Part shown: positions 26,641 to 35,529 of the stretch, in pieces
How the letters are laid out: each line of letters starts with the position of its first letter
Numbering within the stretch: position 1 is the stretch's first letter
Assembly: GCA_049296795.1 (NCBI GenBank)
Contig: JBAQTC010000036.1
Location: forward strand, 1 to 64,000
DNA: 64,000 bases
Source: CAXNKH01 sp049296795
GTDB lineage: Bacteria; Pseudomonadota; Gammaproteobacteria; Burkholderiales; Burkholderiaceae_C
Direction: 5' to 3'
Program-made: the position numbers and the translations under genes
Notes under the pieces: model-generated
Database searches by the model: none
What the model was told of the DNA's origin: nothing
Seen by the model: only the letters and a program-made list of their open reading frames with translations

Positions 26641-27902
26641 GGAGGCGGCTGAACAGCGACTTCCAACGCTTGGCTATAACGTTGCATTTCAGCCTGCAAA
26701 TAGCTGGCCTGTTGGGAAAACCACAAGCCCCAGTTACTTTGGGTATTCAAAGTGCGCCAAGTTGGATTTTGCAAAATTAGCTGGCGGGCCAAATACTGGC
26801 GGGCCAGCCGTTCTTGCAAATCATTCAATCGTTGCGCTAAGCCTTCAGTTGAACCGGTGGTGGTGCTGTGACCGCTCGCTTTGAGTTTCTGCAACTGCTG
26901 TTCCAGCTTTTTCAGGGCTGAAAAATCAGAGTTTCGGTAACTGCTTTGTAAGCGTTGGAAAAGATCTTGAGACTGCTGTTTGTTGTGTTCTTGAACCCGG
27001 TCAGGGTGGCACAACATGGCCAGCTTGCGGTACAGCGATTTGATTTCTTCTTGCTGTTGTGGTTGCAGCGGTTCAACACAGAAGAGCTGAGCTTGGCTGC
27101 TCTCTCGGTTCTGGAACTGCTCGTAATCAGTCTGCGCCGCCTGGGCTTGGGCCTGTTCTTGTTCGCCCCCCAACTGGTGGTAGCGCTGGGTTAGGTAGCG
27201 TTGCTTCAAATCCAGAAATTTCCGCAAAATATCCCCAATGTCATGGTCTTGCTGGCGGTCAAAAGCATTGATTTTCCGGTGCATGTCGGCGATCTCCGCA
27301 TCCAAGGCCATCACATGCTCAGCCAATAAATCAAGTTGCCAGGGTGCAAGCTGTGTTGCTGGATTCGACCTGAGAATCAGCTGGTGTGACAGGGGGCTGG
27401 GGTCGCCCGGTACAGCTAATGGCTGATGAACAGCGCCGGTTCTGGTTTGCAACAATTCGTTTAACCCTTGCCAACAGGCGTCAACCGTCTGGGGACGATG
27501 TTGAATCACGATGCCTGAAAAATTCGTCGCAGCAACGGACCTCAGATCGCCAAAGCTTCCGCTGATGACAATGCTTTGGTCGATCACGCAGGCTGACGTC
27601 AAGATCCGAGCGCGATCGGTTTCAAGCCAGATCAATTGGCCCCCCATGGCGGTGAGTCTTTCCCAGGCCAGGCCGGAATTGAGGTTCAGCTCAATGGCAG
27701 GAACGATCAACGTGACCTCGAGTCCCCGCCTGCGGCATGCCAGCATCAACTTGAACCAGGCAGGCGGGCAGGCAGCATCGACACAACTGATGACTTGGCA
27801 CTGCGCTTGGGTCAGGCGCGATGCCAGGGTTTCAAATGCATTGGAAAACCAAGCTTGCGTGAAGCTGTCTTCTGGCATGGGACTGTCGGAAGATGCGGAC
27901 AT
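26637..27902 (-). CDS. PLD-like domain fused to a C-terminal J domain
   Basis: A 421-residue protein. Residues about 15-160 resemble a single phospholipase-D-type half. They include ACRRRGLEVTLIVPA and ILTSACVIDQSIVISGSFGD, the strand where HxK.....D is expected; His and Lys are missing, so enzymatic activity is doubtful. A charged coiled coil follows (about 190-270). A J domain at about 280-330 contains EEIKSLYRKLAMLCHPDRV with HPD at residues 299-301, so it should engage a DnaK-type Hsp70. It overlaps the W-repeat gene by four bases. Role unknown; a chaperone adaptor for the adjacent solenoid proteins is my inference. Confidence 0.72.
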   Translation of the reverse strand: MSASSDSPMPEDSFTQAWFSNAFETLASRLTQAQCQVISCVDAACPPAWFKLMLACRRRGLEVTLIVPAIELNLNSGLAWERLTAMGGQLIWLETDRARILTSACVIDQSIVISGSFGDLRSVAATNFSGIVIQHRPQTVDACWQGLNELLQTRTGAVHQPLAVPGDPSPLSHQLILRSNPATQLAPWQLDLLAEHVMALDAEIADMHRKINAFDRQQDHDIGDILRKFLDLKQRYLTQRYHQLGGEQEQAQAQAAQTDYEQFQNRESSQAQLFCVEPLQPQQQEEIKSLYRKLAMLCHPDRVQEHNKQQSQDLFQRLQSSYRNSDFSALKKLEQQLQKLKASGHSTTTGSTEGLAQRLNDLQERLARQYLARQLILQNPTWRTLNTQSNWGLWFSQQASYLQAEMQRYSQALEVAVQPPP

Positions 27903-27931
27903 AGTGCACTGGGCGATTTGTTCGAATCGGA

Positions 27932-29296
27932 TCAGTCAAACCCTTGGTAGTTATTTTGTTGACAGCTGCGGGCCAACTCTTGGGCCTGTGCGATTTGAGA
28001 TGGAACCATCTGCGCGGCTACAAATTCACGTCCGCTGCAGGCGTTGACATCAGCACTGACTGCGCCCAAATTGAACCACATATGTGCCCGCACGAAGTCC
28101 TGCAACACAGCTTGACCTTTGGCATACATCCAAGCCAAAGCGACCTGGGCATCCACCTGACCTTGGCGCGCGGCTTGGCGGAAGCAGTTCAGTGCCAGTT
28201 CGTGGTTGGGCTCCGAGTCGCCACCTGCTTGGTACATGAGGCCTAGGTTGTAAAGTGCCCGAGCTTCTCCTTGCTCCGCTGCTAACTTCAACCACTGCAT
28301 TGCGTCACGGTCATTGGCGACTGTCCCCTGACCCTTGGCGATCATCACGCCCAGGTGACATTGCGCCAGGGCATCACCTTGTTGCGCAGCGAGTTGGTAC
28401 CATGCCAAGGCTGCAACGTGGTCTTGCTCAATATCGAGCCCGTTGGCATACATCAGCCCCAAGTTGTATTGGGCCGCTGCATCACCCTGATGGGCGGCAG
28501 CAAGGTAGTACTGAAGTGCTTTTTCCGAGTCTTTGGCCACGCCTTGGGCGGTACTGAACATGACCCCCAGGTTGTACTGGGCTGCTGCTTCGCCTTGAGA
28601 AGCTGCTTGTTCGTACCAATGGATCGCTTTGGGGTAATCAAGCGGAAGGTCATGGCCGTTGGAGTAGATAAATCCCAAGTTGAATTGCGCTTGGGGGTGA
28701 TCGCGTTCGGCCGCCAAGGTGTACCAGTGGCAGGCCATTTGGACATCGCGCGCAAGTCCGTGCCCATTGGCGTACATCACACCCAGGCCGTACTGGGCTG
28801 CTGGCTCACCGATCTCGGCGCCCAACTGGTAACACGCCAGTGCTTTGTCGTAGTCTTGGGCCACACCCTGGCCGTTGGCGTACATCACGCCAAGGTTGAG
28901 CTGGGCGGTGACATCCCCTTGGTCAGCTGCTGCCTGGTACCACTTCAGCGCTTCTTGGTAATCAGAGGCCACGCCTTGTCCATTGGCGTACATCGTGGCT
29001 AGGTTGCATTGCGCATAGGCCAATCCTTGGAGCGCTGCAGCTCGATACCATTGATGGGCTTGTTGATGGTCTTGGCTTAGGCCCTGACCCTGGGCGTACA
29101 TGACTGCCAAATTGGATTGAGCCTGAACCGCGCCCTGCTCAGCTGCGAGTTGGTAGCATTTGACCGCTTCTGCGAAATCCTGGGCAACACCCTGACCTTT
29201 GGCGTACATCAGGCCAAGGTTATTGAGTGCAGCTAGTTGCGGGTCAACGACGTTCTCTGTCACGGAGTAGGGGTACCTTATTGGGGCAATGATCAT
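27932..29296 (-). CDS. Sel1-repeat protein (11 repeats), first gene of the train
   Basis: About 454 residues from ATG 29296 (TTG 29323 is an alternative start). Eleven Sel1 repeats of 36 residues follow a short N-terminus. A typical unit reads AQLNLGVMYANGQGVAQD. The C-terminal part (WMYAKGQAVLQDFVRAHMWFNLG) ends in a short helix. There is no signal peptide. It diverges from the sigma54 activator gene across a short AT-rich gap (about 90 bases) in which I found no sigma54 or sigma28 match. Confidence 0.85.
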   Translation of the reverse strand: MIIAPIRYPYSVTENVVDPQLAALNNLGLMYAKGQGVAQDFAEAVKCYQLAAEQGAVQAQSNLAVMYAQGQGLSQDHQQAHQWYRAAALQGLAYAQCNLATMYANGQGVASDYQEALKWYQAAADQGDVTAQLNLGVMYANGQGVAQDYDKALACYQLGAEIGEPAAQYGLGVMYANGHGLARDVQMACHWYTLAAERDHPQAQFNLGFIYSNGHDLPLDYPKAIHWYEQAASQGEAAAQYNLGVMFSTAQGVAKDSEKALQYYLAAAHQGDAAAQYNLGLMYANGLDIEQDHVAALAWYQLAAQQGDALAQCHLGVMIAKGQGTVANDRDAMQWLKLAAEQGEARALYNLGLMYQAGGDSEPNHELALNCFRQAARQGQVDAQVALAWMYAKGQAVLQDFVRAHMWFNLGAVSADVNACSGREFVAAQMVPSQIAQAQELARSCQQNNYQGFD

Positions 29297-29386
29297 GTTC
29301 TCGTTAAATATTATGCAATGCAATGACTGTTATCATTCTTACAGTAATTTTTATTTTTCCATAGGTGTTTGACGCCACTGTTTACC

Positions 29387-30541
29387 ATGTCCAGGAACTC
29401 GCTTAAATTTGTTGGTGAAAGTGATGCTATTCGAGCGATTCGGAATTTGCTTCCGGTGGTCGCGGCATCAAGCTCGACGGTATTGATTACCGGGGAGAGC
29501 GGAACCGGCAAAGAAATAGTAGCCCGTTCGCTCCACGATTTATCGCCTCGCTGCGGCGGAAATTTTGTTCCGATTAACTGCGCAGCCATTCCCAAAGATT
29601 TAATAGAAAGCGAACTGTTCGGTTACTGCAAAGGTGCTTTCACAGGGGCGATGACCGATCGCAAAGGGCGCTTTGAATTAGCCCATAACGGCTCCATTTT
29701 CCTGGATGAAATTGGCGATCTGCCGTTGGAACTGCAAGTCAAGTTGTTAAGAGTTTTGCAAGAGCGCACCATCGATCCCCTGGGCGCGTCTAAATCGGTA
29801 GCTGTCGATGTGCGCGTGATTGCGGCAACTCACCGCGATTTGGAAGAAGAAATTGCTGCGGGGCGATTTCGGGAAGATTTGTATTACCGACTCAATGTGC
29901 TGCCCTTGAGTACGCCCCCCTTGCGCGAGCGAGTGGCCGACGTGCCTTTATTGCTGGAATTTTTTGCTAAAAATTTCGCCATGGAGGATCAAAAACCCAT
30001 CAGTTTTTACCCTGATTTTGCTTATGCGCTGCAGGCCTACCATTGGCCCGGTAACGTACGAGAACTGTCCAATTTGGTGGACCGCTTCAGCACCCTTTTC
30101 CCGGGGCATCGTCTGGAATTGAAATCTTTTTCGGAGTCGCTGTTACCCAAAGGTTTGGCCAAATTCAAAGCCTTGTCTCAAGCCGGTGAGCTGCCTCCGC
30201 TGGCTTCGACTTTGAGTCAATCGACTGTCTTTGCCTTGCGTGATGACATCGATGTCTTACCCATTTCAGGTGGGATTTTTGACAGTAAGTCGTCCGCCAC
30301 ATCGGATACGGTGATGCCCAATGCGGCAGAACAAATTTCTTTTTTGTCCGAAGCCTTGCCCGTATTGCCGCCTGAAGGGTTGTCACTCAAACACAGATTG
30401 GCTGAAATTGAGCGTGACTTGATCGCCCAAGCGCTGAGCCGGACCAAAGGCAACGTCTCCCAGACAGCTCGAATTTTGAACGTGCAAAGAACGACGTTGA
30501 TCGAAAAAATTCAAAAGTTTGGTCTGCGTACAGCGTCCTAG
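29387..30541 (+). CDS. Sigma54-dependent transcriptional activator without receiver domain
   Basis: About 384 residues from ATG 29387 (TTG 29369 is also possible). The AAA+ domain starts almost at the N-terminus: Walker A GESGTGK at 36-42, the sigma54-contact loop GAFTGA at 83-88, Walker B IFLDEIGDL, and ATHRDL, FREDLYYRL and WPGNVREL downstream. A C-terminal Fis-type helix-turn-helix ends in VSQTARILNVQRTTLIEKIQKFG. With no receiver or FleQ-type domain it cannot be phosphorylated in the classical way. Being in the flagellar locus, it is the likely activator of the sigma54 promoters at 15692, 16906, 16980 and 40556, comparable to FleQ/FlrA/FlgR in role. Confidence 0.88.
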   Translation: MSRNSLKFVGESDAIRAIRNLLPVVAASSSTVLITGESGTGKEIVARSLHDLSPRCGGNFVPINCAAIPKDLIESELFGYCKGAFTGAMTDRKGRFELAHNGSIFLDEIGDLPLELQVKLLRVLQERTIDPLGASKSVAVDVRVIAATHRDLEEEIAAGRFREDLYYRLNVLPLSTPPLRERVADVPLLLEFFAKNFAMEDQKPISFYPDFAYALQAYHWPGNVRELSNLVDRFSTLFPGHRLELKSFSESLLPKGLAKFKALSQAGELPPLASTLSQSTVFALRDDIDVLPISGGIFDSKSSATSDTVMPNAAEQISFLSEALPVLPPEGLSLKHRLAEIERDLIAQALSRTKGNVSQTARILNVQRTTLIEKIQKFGLRTAS

Positions 30542-30565
30542 AGCATGGCGGATTTTTAAAGTTTT

Positions 30566-31501
30566 TCAGTTCCCCGTGTTCTGCACCCGTGGGTACTGGA
30601 CCAAGCGTTCAACAGGTTTGACGGCTGCGGGGCTGGCTACTGGGGCGGGACTCGCGACGGGCGCTGCAGTCGAGGTGACCGGGCTAGCCGCTTTACTTTG
30701 CTGTCGCAGCAAGGCGGCTTCTACTTCGCGCCGAACCAAGACCGGATCGGGGCTTGCTGCCGGTTTGGGTCGCAGTTGAGCCGACAAGCTTTTCAGGGTA
30801 TTGGAATTATTTTGAATCTGTAAATCCATGGCTTGCAGCAGCTTGCTGATGTCCTGATTCTTGTTGTCTTTGCTCGGATTGCTTGCTGCATGATGTGTCG
30901 CTCGCAGAACTTCATCTAATCGCCCATCCAACTTGTTTTGTTGGCTGCTGATCACATTTTGGTTGCTTGAAATATCGCGCAACATCTCCCCGGCATTTTT
31001 AATTTGCTCCAGCGATTCATTCATGGTGACAACCCGTTTACCGACAGCCAACAGCATGGCGTCGGCCTGTGCAATGCGCTGCTGAAGCCGCGAAGACATG
31101 AAAACGAATAAAACCATGGCAACAACCATCAGGGTGCCGCAACTGGCCAGAACAAGCACGCCCTGTTTGCGTTGCGATGCGTGAGTGTTGATCAGGTCCT
31201 GGCGGACCTGTTGGAAATCGGCTCCGGCCTTGAGGGCTTGACTTGCCGCTTGGTTGGCGAGCACGGCGGAGTCCAGCAGAGTGGATTTCACATCTTTGAC
31301 TTCGGGGTCGTCTTCCATAGCTTGCAATTCGACCGAAACAGCGGGCTCACTCGATGGATCGATGGGTTCGGCAAGCTGCTGAGCAGGCACAGATGATTCG
31401 AGTTCCGGCGTTGAACTGTCGGCCCTAGGGTGGGTCTGCACTTCAGTCGATTCTAAAGTTGATGGTTCAGGGTTGGGGTTACCGGCAGTTGTTTCAGTCA
31501 T
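30566..31501 (-). CDS. Single-pass membrane protein, hypothetical
   Basis: A 311-residue protein. A long acidic, proline/glutamate-rich N-terminus (1-70) precedes a helical segment and one membrane helix at about 115-135 (VLVLASCGTLMVVAMVLFVFM). A coiled-coil-like region follows (about 140-240) and then a proline/alanine-rich tail. No family recognised. It is the last gene after fliK-flhB and the two genes below, so a flagellar or cell-pole role is possible but unproven. Confidence 0.65.
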   Translation of the reverse strand: MTETTAGNPNPEPSTLESTEVQTHPRADSSTPELESSVPAQQLAEPIDPSSEPAVSVELQAMEDDPEVKDVKSTLLDSAVLANQAASQALKAGADFQQVRQDLINTHASQRKQGVLVLASCGTLMVVAMVLFVFMSSRLQQRIAQADAMLLAVGKRVVTMNESLEQIKNAGEMLRDISSNQNVISSQQNKLDGRLDEVLRATHHAASNPSKDNKNQDISKLLQAMDLQIQNNSNTLKSLSAQLRPKPAASPDPVLVRREVEAALLRQQSKAASPVTSTAAPVASPAPVASPAAVKPVERLVQYPRVQNTGN

Positions 31502-31532
31502 AAGTAGTACCCGTTAAAAAGAGGTGGGATGG

Positions 31533-31976
31533 TTAATCTTTGTTTGGCGTTGATGATTCGCGTCGTTTGAGCTCTGCTCGAATATGGTTATTCTCATTTT
31601 TCAAATGGTTGAGACGCTCTGAAAAATCAGACTGCGCGTGGTGTTCATGTGGGGCGGTCGTCTGTTTATGGCCGGTTAGGTTGAATGCCACCGCTACGGG
31701 GACCGAAGTGGGAAAGCTGCTGTCAGGTCGAGGGCCAGCACTGACATCCGGTGGGAATATCACCGTGGATGCACTGCTGGGCGTAGTGCCCGAAGGACTG
31801 AATGAATCGGGTTTGCGTTCGGGCGCAGGGTTGCTAAGGACCAGTTCAGCTGTGTCGTTAACAGTGTGCTGTACCTCGGTGGTCTGGTGCGTAGTTTTGC
31901 TTCGCGCGTCGTGACTGCCTTCGGCCATTTCCACGACATGAGGCGCGCTGCTGTGAATGAATTGGGGCTCATTCAT
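31533..31976 (-). CDS. Hypothetical protein, disordered with short C-terminal coil
   Basis: A 147-residue protein, polar and proline/serine/threonine-rich for about 110 residues, then a short charged helix (FSERLNHLKNENNHIRAELKRRE) at the end. Its ATG overlaps the stop of the preceding SPOR-like gene by four bases, which favours real translation. Function unknown. Confidence 0.6.
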   Translation of the reverse strand: MNEPQFIHSSAPHVVEMAEGSHDARSKTTHQTTEVQHTVNDTAELVLSNPAPERKPDSFSPSGTTPSSASTVIFPPDVSAGPRPDSSFPTSVPVAVAFNLTGHKQTTAPHEHHAQSDFSERLNHLKNENNHIRAELKRRESSTPNKD

Positions 31977-33241
31977 TGTTTTCTCTCCGGTTGGGGTGAG
32001 ATTAGGTTCTTGGACTCTGAGGGAAATTGTTCTTTGATGAATTGTGCAGAATGGACTGACGCGTCCCTGGGCATGCCAGGGCCGTCGGCGAAACCGCGGG
32101 CTTCAGTGCTTGACGTGAAGGGCGCTGAAATGACTGAAAATTGCAGACCAGCCTGATTCGGTAAGTTGTGGGCAACAATCTGTGCGAGTTTGAGTTTGGG
32201 CTGGTTTTGTAGCCAAAGACTGGCTTCTTGATGGCTTGACGCGGTGCTGTGAATCACCACAAAAGTAGTGGCTGCCATTTTCAAGAGCCACGACTGTCCG
32301 GCTTGAGCTTGTGCCGGTGTGACTATTATTTCCTCGATGTCCTTGGCGACATCTTGCGCTTGCTGGCTTGCGATTTCAGGTGGTGGCGCGATGGCGGATT
32401 GATTGTCAGCGAGAACTGGCTTGTTCATGGCTGGCGCAGCAGCGAGCAGGGGAATGGAGAAGCCCGAGTACCAAAGTCCAACGGATACGCCACAGGCGAT
32501 TAACAGTAGAAGGCTACTTGCAATCCAGGTTATTTTCCTGCCTTGGCCGATGCCGAATTTTTTGGATTTCAGCAGCGGTTTGTCTTGTGCCTTGCTAGGG
32601 GTTTGGGCGGCGAGGGGAGCGCTAACAGAAACAGGCGCTGGTGTGAGTTGCATTAACAGCGCGCTGACCAGGTTTTCACGGCCTTGCTCTCGCGCTTGCT
32701 CCAACAGCGCAGCGCGTTGCTCTGAATTGGGAGCTTCGATCTCCCAGTTCAAAATACGCCGACCAAACATGCTCAGCAACAGCTGCTTCTGACTGGCTTG
32801 GGTCATGAGCATGATGACGCGAATATTGGCGCCCGGGAAATTCTGCACCAGTCGCGCCAACAACTGTATTTCGTTGTCGGGCAGGGCGGAAGCGTCATGC
32901 ACCATCCAGATTTTGGGCGGCGCGCTTGGGACTTGGGTGTCCATGGCCTCCTGTATCGAATACGTTTTCAATACATCATTAAAGCGTGAAATCAAGGCCT
33001 CGGCATTGGCAGGGAAACACACTTCGATCTCAATTTGCGGTGCGACTTCGCGTAAACGAGCGACTAGCAACTTGCCATAATGATCGAGAATCACATCATG
33101 GTCGCTGACCATGGACAGGCTCATGCCATTTTGAGTCAGTGCGGCAACATAGCCTTCGAGCCGGAGTCGGTCAGTGGCTCGAAAAAACAGGGGCTGGTCG
33201 CCGGCAACAGAATCCTCAGCCTGGTAGGTATATACGCTCAT
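31973..33241 (-). CDS. DamX-like membrane protein: degenerate ATPase fold, one TM, SPOR-like C-terminus
   Basis: A 422-residue protein. Residues about 15-200 resemble the AAA domain of ExeA/DamX-type proteins (IWMVHDASALPDNEIQLLARLVQNFPGANIRVIML) but no Walker A is seen. A membrane helix lies at about 238-258 (ITWIASSLLLLIACGVSVGLW). The C-terminal part (about 318-405) has a SPOR-like pattern: WLLKMAATTFVVIHSTAS, LQFSVISAPFTSSTEARGF. SPOR domains bind glycan-stripped peptidoglycan. It overlaps flhB by four bases and belongs to the fliK-flhB operon. It might anchor the apparatus at the cell wall or pole; that is inference. Confidence 0.6.
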   Translation of the reverse strand: MSVYTYQAEDSVAGDQPLFFRATDRLRLEGYVAALTQNGMSLSMVSDHDVILDHYGKLLVARLREVAPQIEIEVCFPANAEALISRFNDVLKTYSIQEAMDTQVPSAPPKIWMVHDASALPDNEIQLLARLVQNFPGANIRVIMLMTQASQKQLLLSMFGRRILNWEIEAPNSEQRAALLEQAREQGRENLVSALLMQLTPAPVSVSAPLAAQTPSKAQDKPLLKSKKFGIGQGRKITWIASSLLLLIACGVSVGLWYSGFSIPLLAAAPAMNKPVLADNQSAIAPPPEIASQQAQDVAKDIEEIIVTPAQAQAGQSWLLKMAATTFVVIHSTASSHQEASLWLQNQPKLKLAQIVAHNLPNQAGLQFSVISAPFTSSTEARGFADGPGMPRDASVHSAQFIKEQFPSESKNLISPQPERKQ

Positions 33242-34398
33242 GGGGAGACTTTCTCGGGCTCAAGCGGTTTGCCTGCTGGATCAAACTGCATGGATTTCGG
33301 AATCTTGGGCTGGGGTCTGGCCATCGGTTCCACGCCTGGTTGAACATTTGACAAGCTAAATACATAGGCAATCACCTGGGCGACAGCGAAGTAAAGAGTT
33401 TCTGGAATAGGTTGATCGAGCTCAGTGGTGAAGTACAGCGCACGTGCAAGTTGAGGTGCTTCAAAAATTTCTATACTGTGTGTTTTGGCTTCCTTTCGAA
33501 TCAGTGCGGCCATAAAGTCCGCTCCTTTAGCCAACAAAATGGGGGCGCCATCAGAGCTTGGGTCATAGCATAAGGCGACGGCAAAGTGTTCGGGGTTGGT
33601 GATGATGACATCGGCGTCTTTGACTTTTTGCATCATGCGAGCACTGGCTATTTCACGCTGACGGCGTCGCAACTGGGCTTTGATTTCCGGTCGCCCTTCC
33701 ATGTCCTTGAGTTCGTCACGAATTTCTTGTTTGGTCATCCGCATACGCTTCATGAATGTGTGGCGTTGGTAGGGGACGTCAACCAAGGCGATCAGGACCA
33801 AGCTCAGCGTTAACCAGGACAGTGATTCAAAAATCAAAGTTCCAGTCAATGACAAAGCGGATTCCAGGTCCATCGAGCCCATGGAAATCAATTCAGCGAA
33901 ATGCAGGTTGAGCAGGGCTAAAAGTACGCCGGCGATCAAGCTAAATTTGAGTATGGATTTGACCAGTTCCATCACAGCATGGGTTCCCAGCATTCTTTTT
34001 AAACCCGCCAAAGGGCTGAGTTTGGAAAATTTGGGTAACACGGCCTTGGGTGAGAATAAAAATCCACCGGTAACGCCGCTGGCCAATATCGCCAAAAACA
34101 AAGTAACTAACATCATGGGCAGCAACAGCAAGAAAGCATCACTCATCTGACTCGAGAAAGCCAGTGGTAGCAAGGATGGCGTCTCGAGCACCTTGCGATC
34201 GAAACGAAATCCAGCGGCGAAGTAATTCGACAATTGGCGAAACCAGACCGCCCCCATCAGCATCAGCATCAACACGGCACCAAACATAACGGCTGCAGCC
34301 GACAATTCGACCGAGCGCGCGACCTGGCCTTCTTCACGCGAACGTTTGAGCTTGCGTGCTGTGGGTTGTTCGGTGCGTTGTGCGCTGTCTTCTGACAT
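33238..34398 (-). CDS. flhB: Export gate switch protein FlhB
   Basis: Type III export gate component of 386 residues with four membrane helices and a cytoplasmic tail that cleaves itself to switch from hook to filament substrates. The N-terminus (MSEDSAQRTEQPTARKLKRSREEGQVARS) is typical. The autocleavage motif is NPEH at 268-271 instead of NPTH; Asn and Pro needed for cleavage are kept. It follows fliR by ten bases. Confidence 0.95.
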   Translation of the reverse strand: MSEDSAQRTEQPTARKLKRSREEGQVARSVELSAAAVMFGAVLMLMLMGAVWFRQLSNYFAAGFRFDRKVLETPSLLPLAFSSQMSDAFLLLLPMMLVTLFLAILASGVTGGFLFSPKAVLPKFSKLSPLAGLKRMLGTHAVMELVKSILKFSLIAGVLLALLNLHFAELISMGSMDLESALSLTGTLIFESLSWLTLSLVLIALVDVPYQRHTFMKRMRMTKQEIRDELKDMEGRPEIKAQLRRRQREIASARMMQKVKDADVIITNPEHFAVALCYDPSSDGAPILLAKGADFMAALIRKEAKTHSIEIFEAPQLARALYFTTELDQPIPETLYFAVAQVIAYVFSLSNVQPGVEPMARPQPKIPKSMQFDPAGKPLEPEKVSP

Positions 34399-34408
34399 GA
34401 TTTCAGGC

Positions 34409-35179
34409 CTAGTTCAAACCGATTTGAGCGCGGACTTCGAGAAATCCTTGCAGCCACAACCACTCTATGCGTGCTCCGATACTGGGCAGGGCCAACATCA
34501 GAACGCCAAAACCAGCAACGATCATGGCGGGTAAGCCGACTTGAAAAATATTCAGACTGGGTGCGGCACGGGTTGCCACCCCCAGGCCGATGTTGATGAA
34601 CAGCAAAGTCACCATCACGGGCAAAGCGAGTAACACCGCGCCTAAAAAAATCATTGAACTCCAACTCACGAAGTGAGCCCAAGACTTGGCAGTGAGCAGC
34701 TCTTGGCCAATGGGTAAACTGGTAAAACTGTCAACGACCAAACTCAGCAACATGGCATGCCCGCCAAGTCCCAAAAATATCAAGGTTGACAGTATCAAGA
34801 GGAATTGGGCAATCACCGGCACATTGCCCAGGTTGGGATCCATCATGCTGGCGATCGATAAGCCCATCGCATTGGAGACCGACTGTCCCGCCAGCAAAAT
34901 CGCGGCCGTGATGATTTGCAAGCTCAAGCCCATCAGTAATCCGATGGCGACCTGGTTGAATACTTCTAGCAGCCCAGCGGCTGACATCGGATCAAGACGA
35001 GGCCAGGTGTAAAGCGGATAAACCATCCAAGTCAGGGCCAAGGCCAACAAAATCCGCAGGCGCAGATTGAGCGCTCGCAAGGAAAAAACGGGCGCCGACA
35101 ACAGCAGCGCTGAGATTCTCAGCATCGGCCATAAGAACCCATAAAAACGATCTACGATGTCATTGGCCAGTAAGTTCAT
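34409..35179 (-). CDS. fliR: Flagellar export gate protein FliR
   Basis: A 256-residue polytopic membrane protein with several hydrophobic helices and the FliR pattern FYGFLWPMLRISALLLSAPVFS at the N-terminus. It is part of the FliPQR export channel. It lies 27 bases after fliQ and directly before flhB. Confidence 0.94.
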   Translation of the reverse strand: MNLLANDIVDRFYGFLWPMLRISALLLSAPVFSLRALNLRLRILLALALTWMVYPLYTWPRLDPMSAAGLLEVFNQVAIGLLMGLSLQIITAAILLAGQSVSNAMGLSIASMMDPNLGNVPVIAQFLLILSTLIFLGLGGHAMLLSLVVDSFTSLPIGQELLTAKSWAHFVSWSSMIFLGAVLLALPVMVTLLFINIGLGVATRAAPSLNIFQVGLPAMIVAGFGVLMLALPSIGARIEWLWLQGFLEVRAQIGLN

Positions 35180-35206
35180 GTTGAATGCCGTACGGCCTGA
35201 TTTGTT

Positions 35207-35476
35207 TCAGGTGAATAGATGCGGAATACGTTGGAACATGCTGCGGGTGTAGTCCACCAGCGTGCTCAGCTGCCAGCCACCAACGATTGCCAAGGTGATG
35301 GCCAAGGCTGCGACCTTGGGGATGAAGCTCAAAGTGGACTCGTTGATGGAGGTAGCCGCTTGAATAATCCCGATCAGCAGACCGACGGCGAGCGCCATCC
35401 CGAGCAGAGGTGCAGAAATCAAAACGGTCATCCAAAGCGCCAAGTGTCCAATATCAATGACAGCTGCGATATCCAT
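35207..35476 (-). CDS. fliQ: Flagellar export gate protein FliQ
   Basis: An 89-residue protein with two membrane helices. Characteristic stretches are LLGMALAVGLLIGIIQAATSINESTLSFIPK and a second helix in VAALAITLAIVGGW. Length is normal. Confidence 0.95.
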   Translation of the reverse strand: MDIAAVIDIGHLALWMTVLISAPLLGMALAVGLLIGIIQAATSINESTLSFIPKVAALAITLAIVGGWQLSTLVDYTRSMFQRIPHLFT

Positions 35477-35529
35477 GATTGAAATCCTGATAAGTTGAAG
35501 TTGAGATTCGTGACCAAGCTACGCCGACA

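Noticed and set aside
29297..29386. Search for sigma54 or sigma28 sites between the first Sel1 gene and the activator
   Set aside because: No GG-N10-GC or sigma28 pair with correct spacing was found in either direction.
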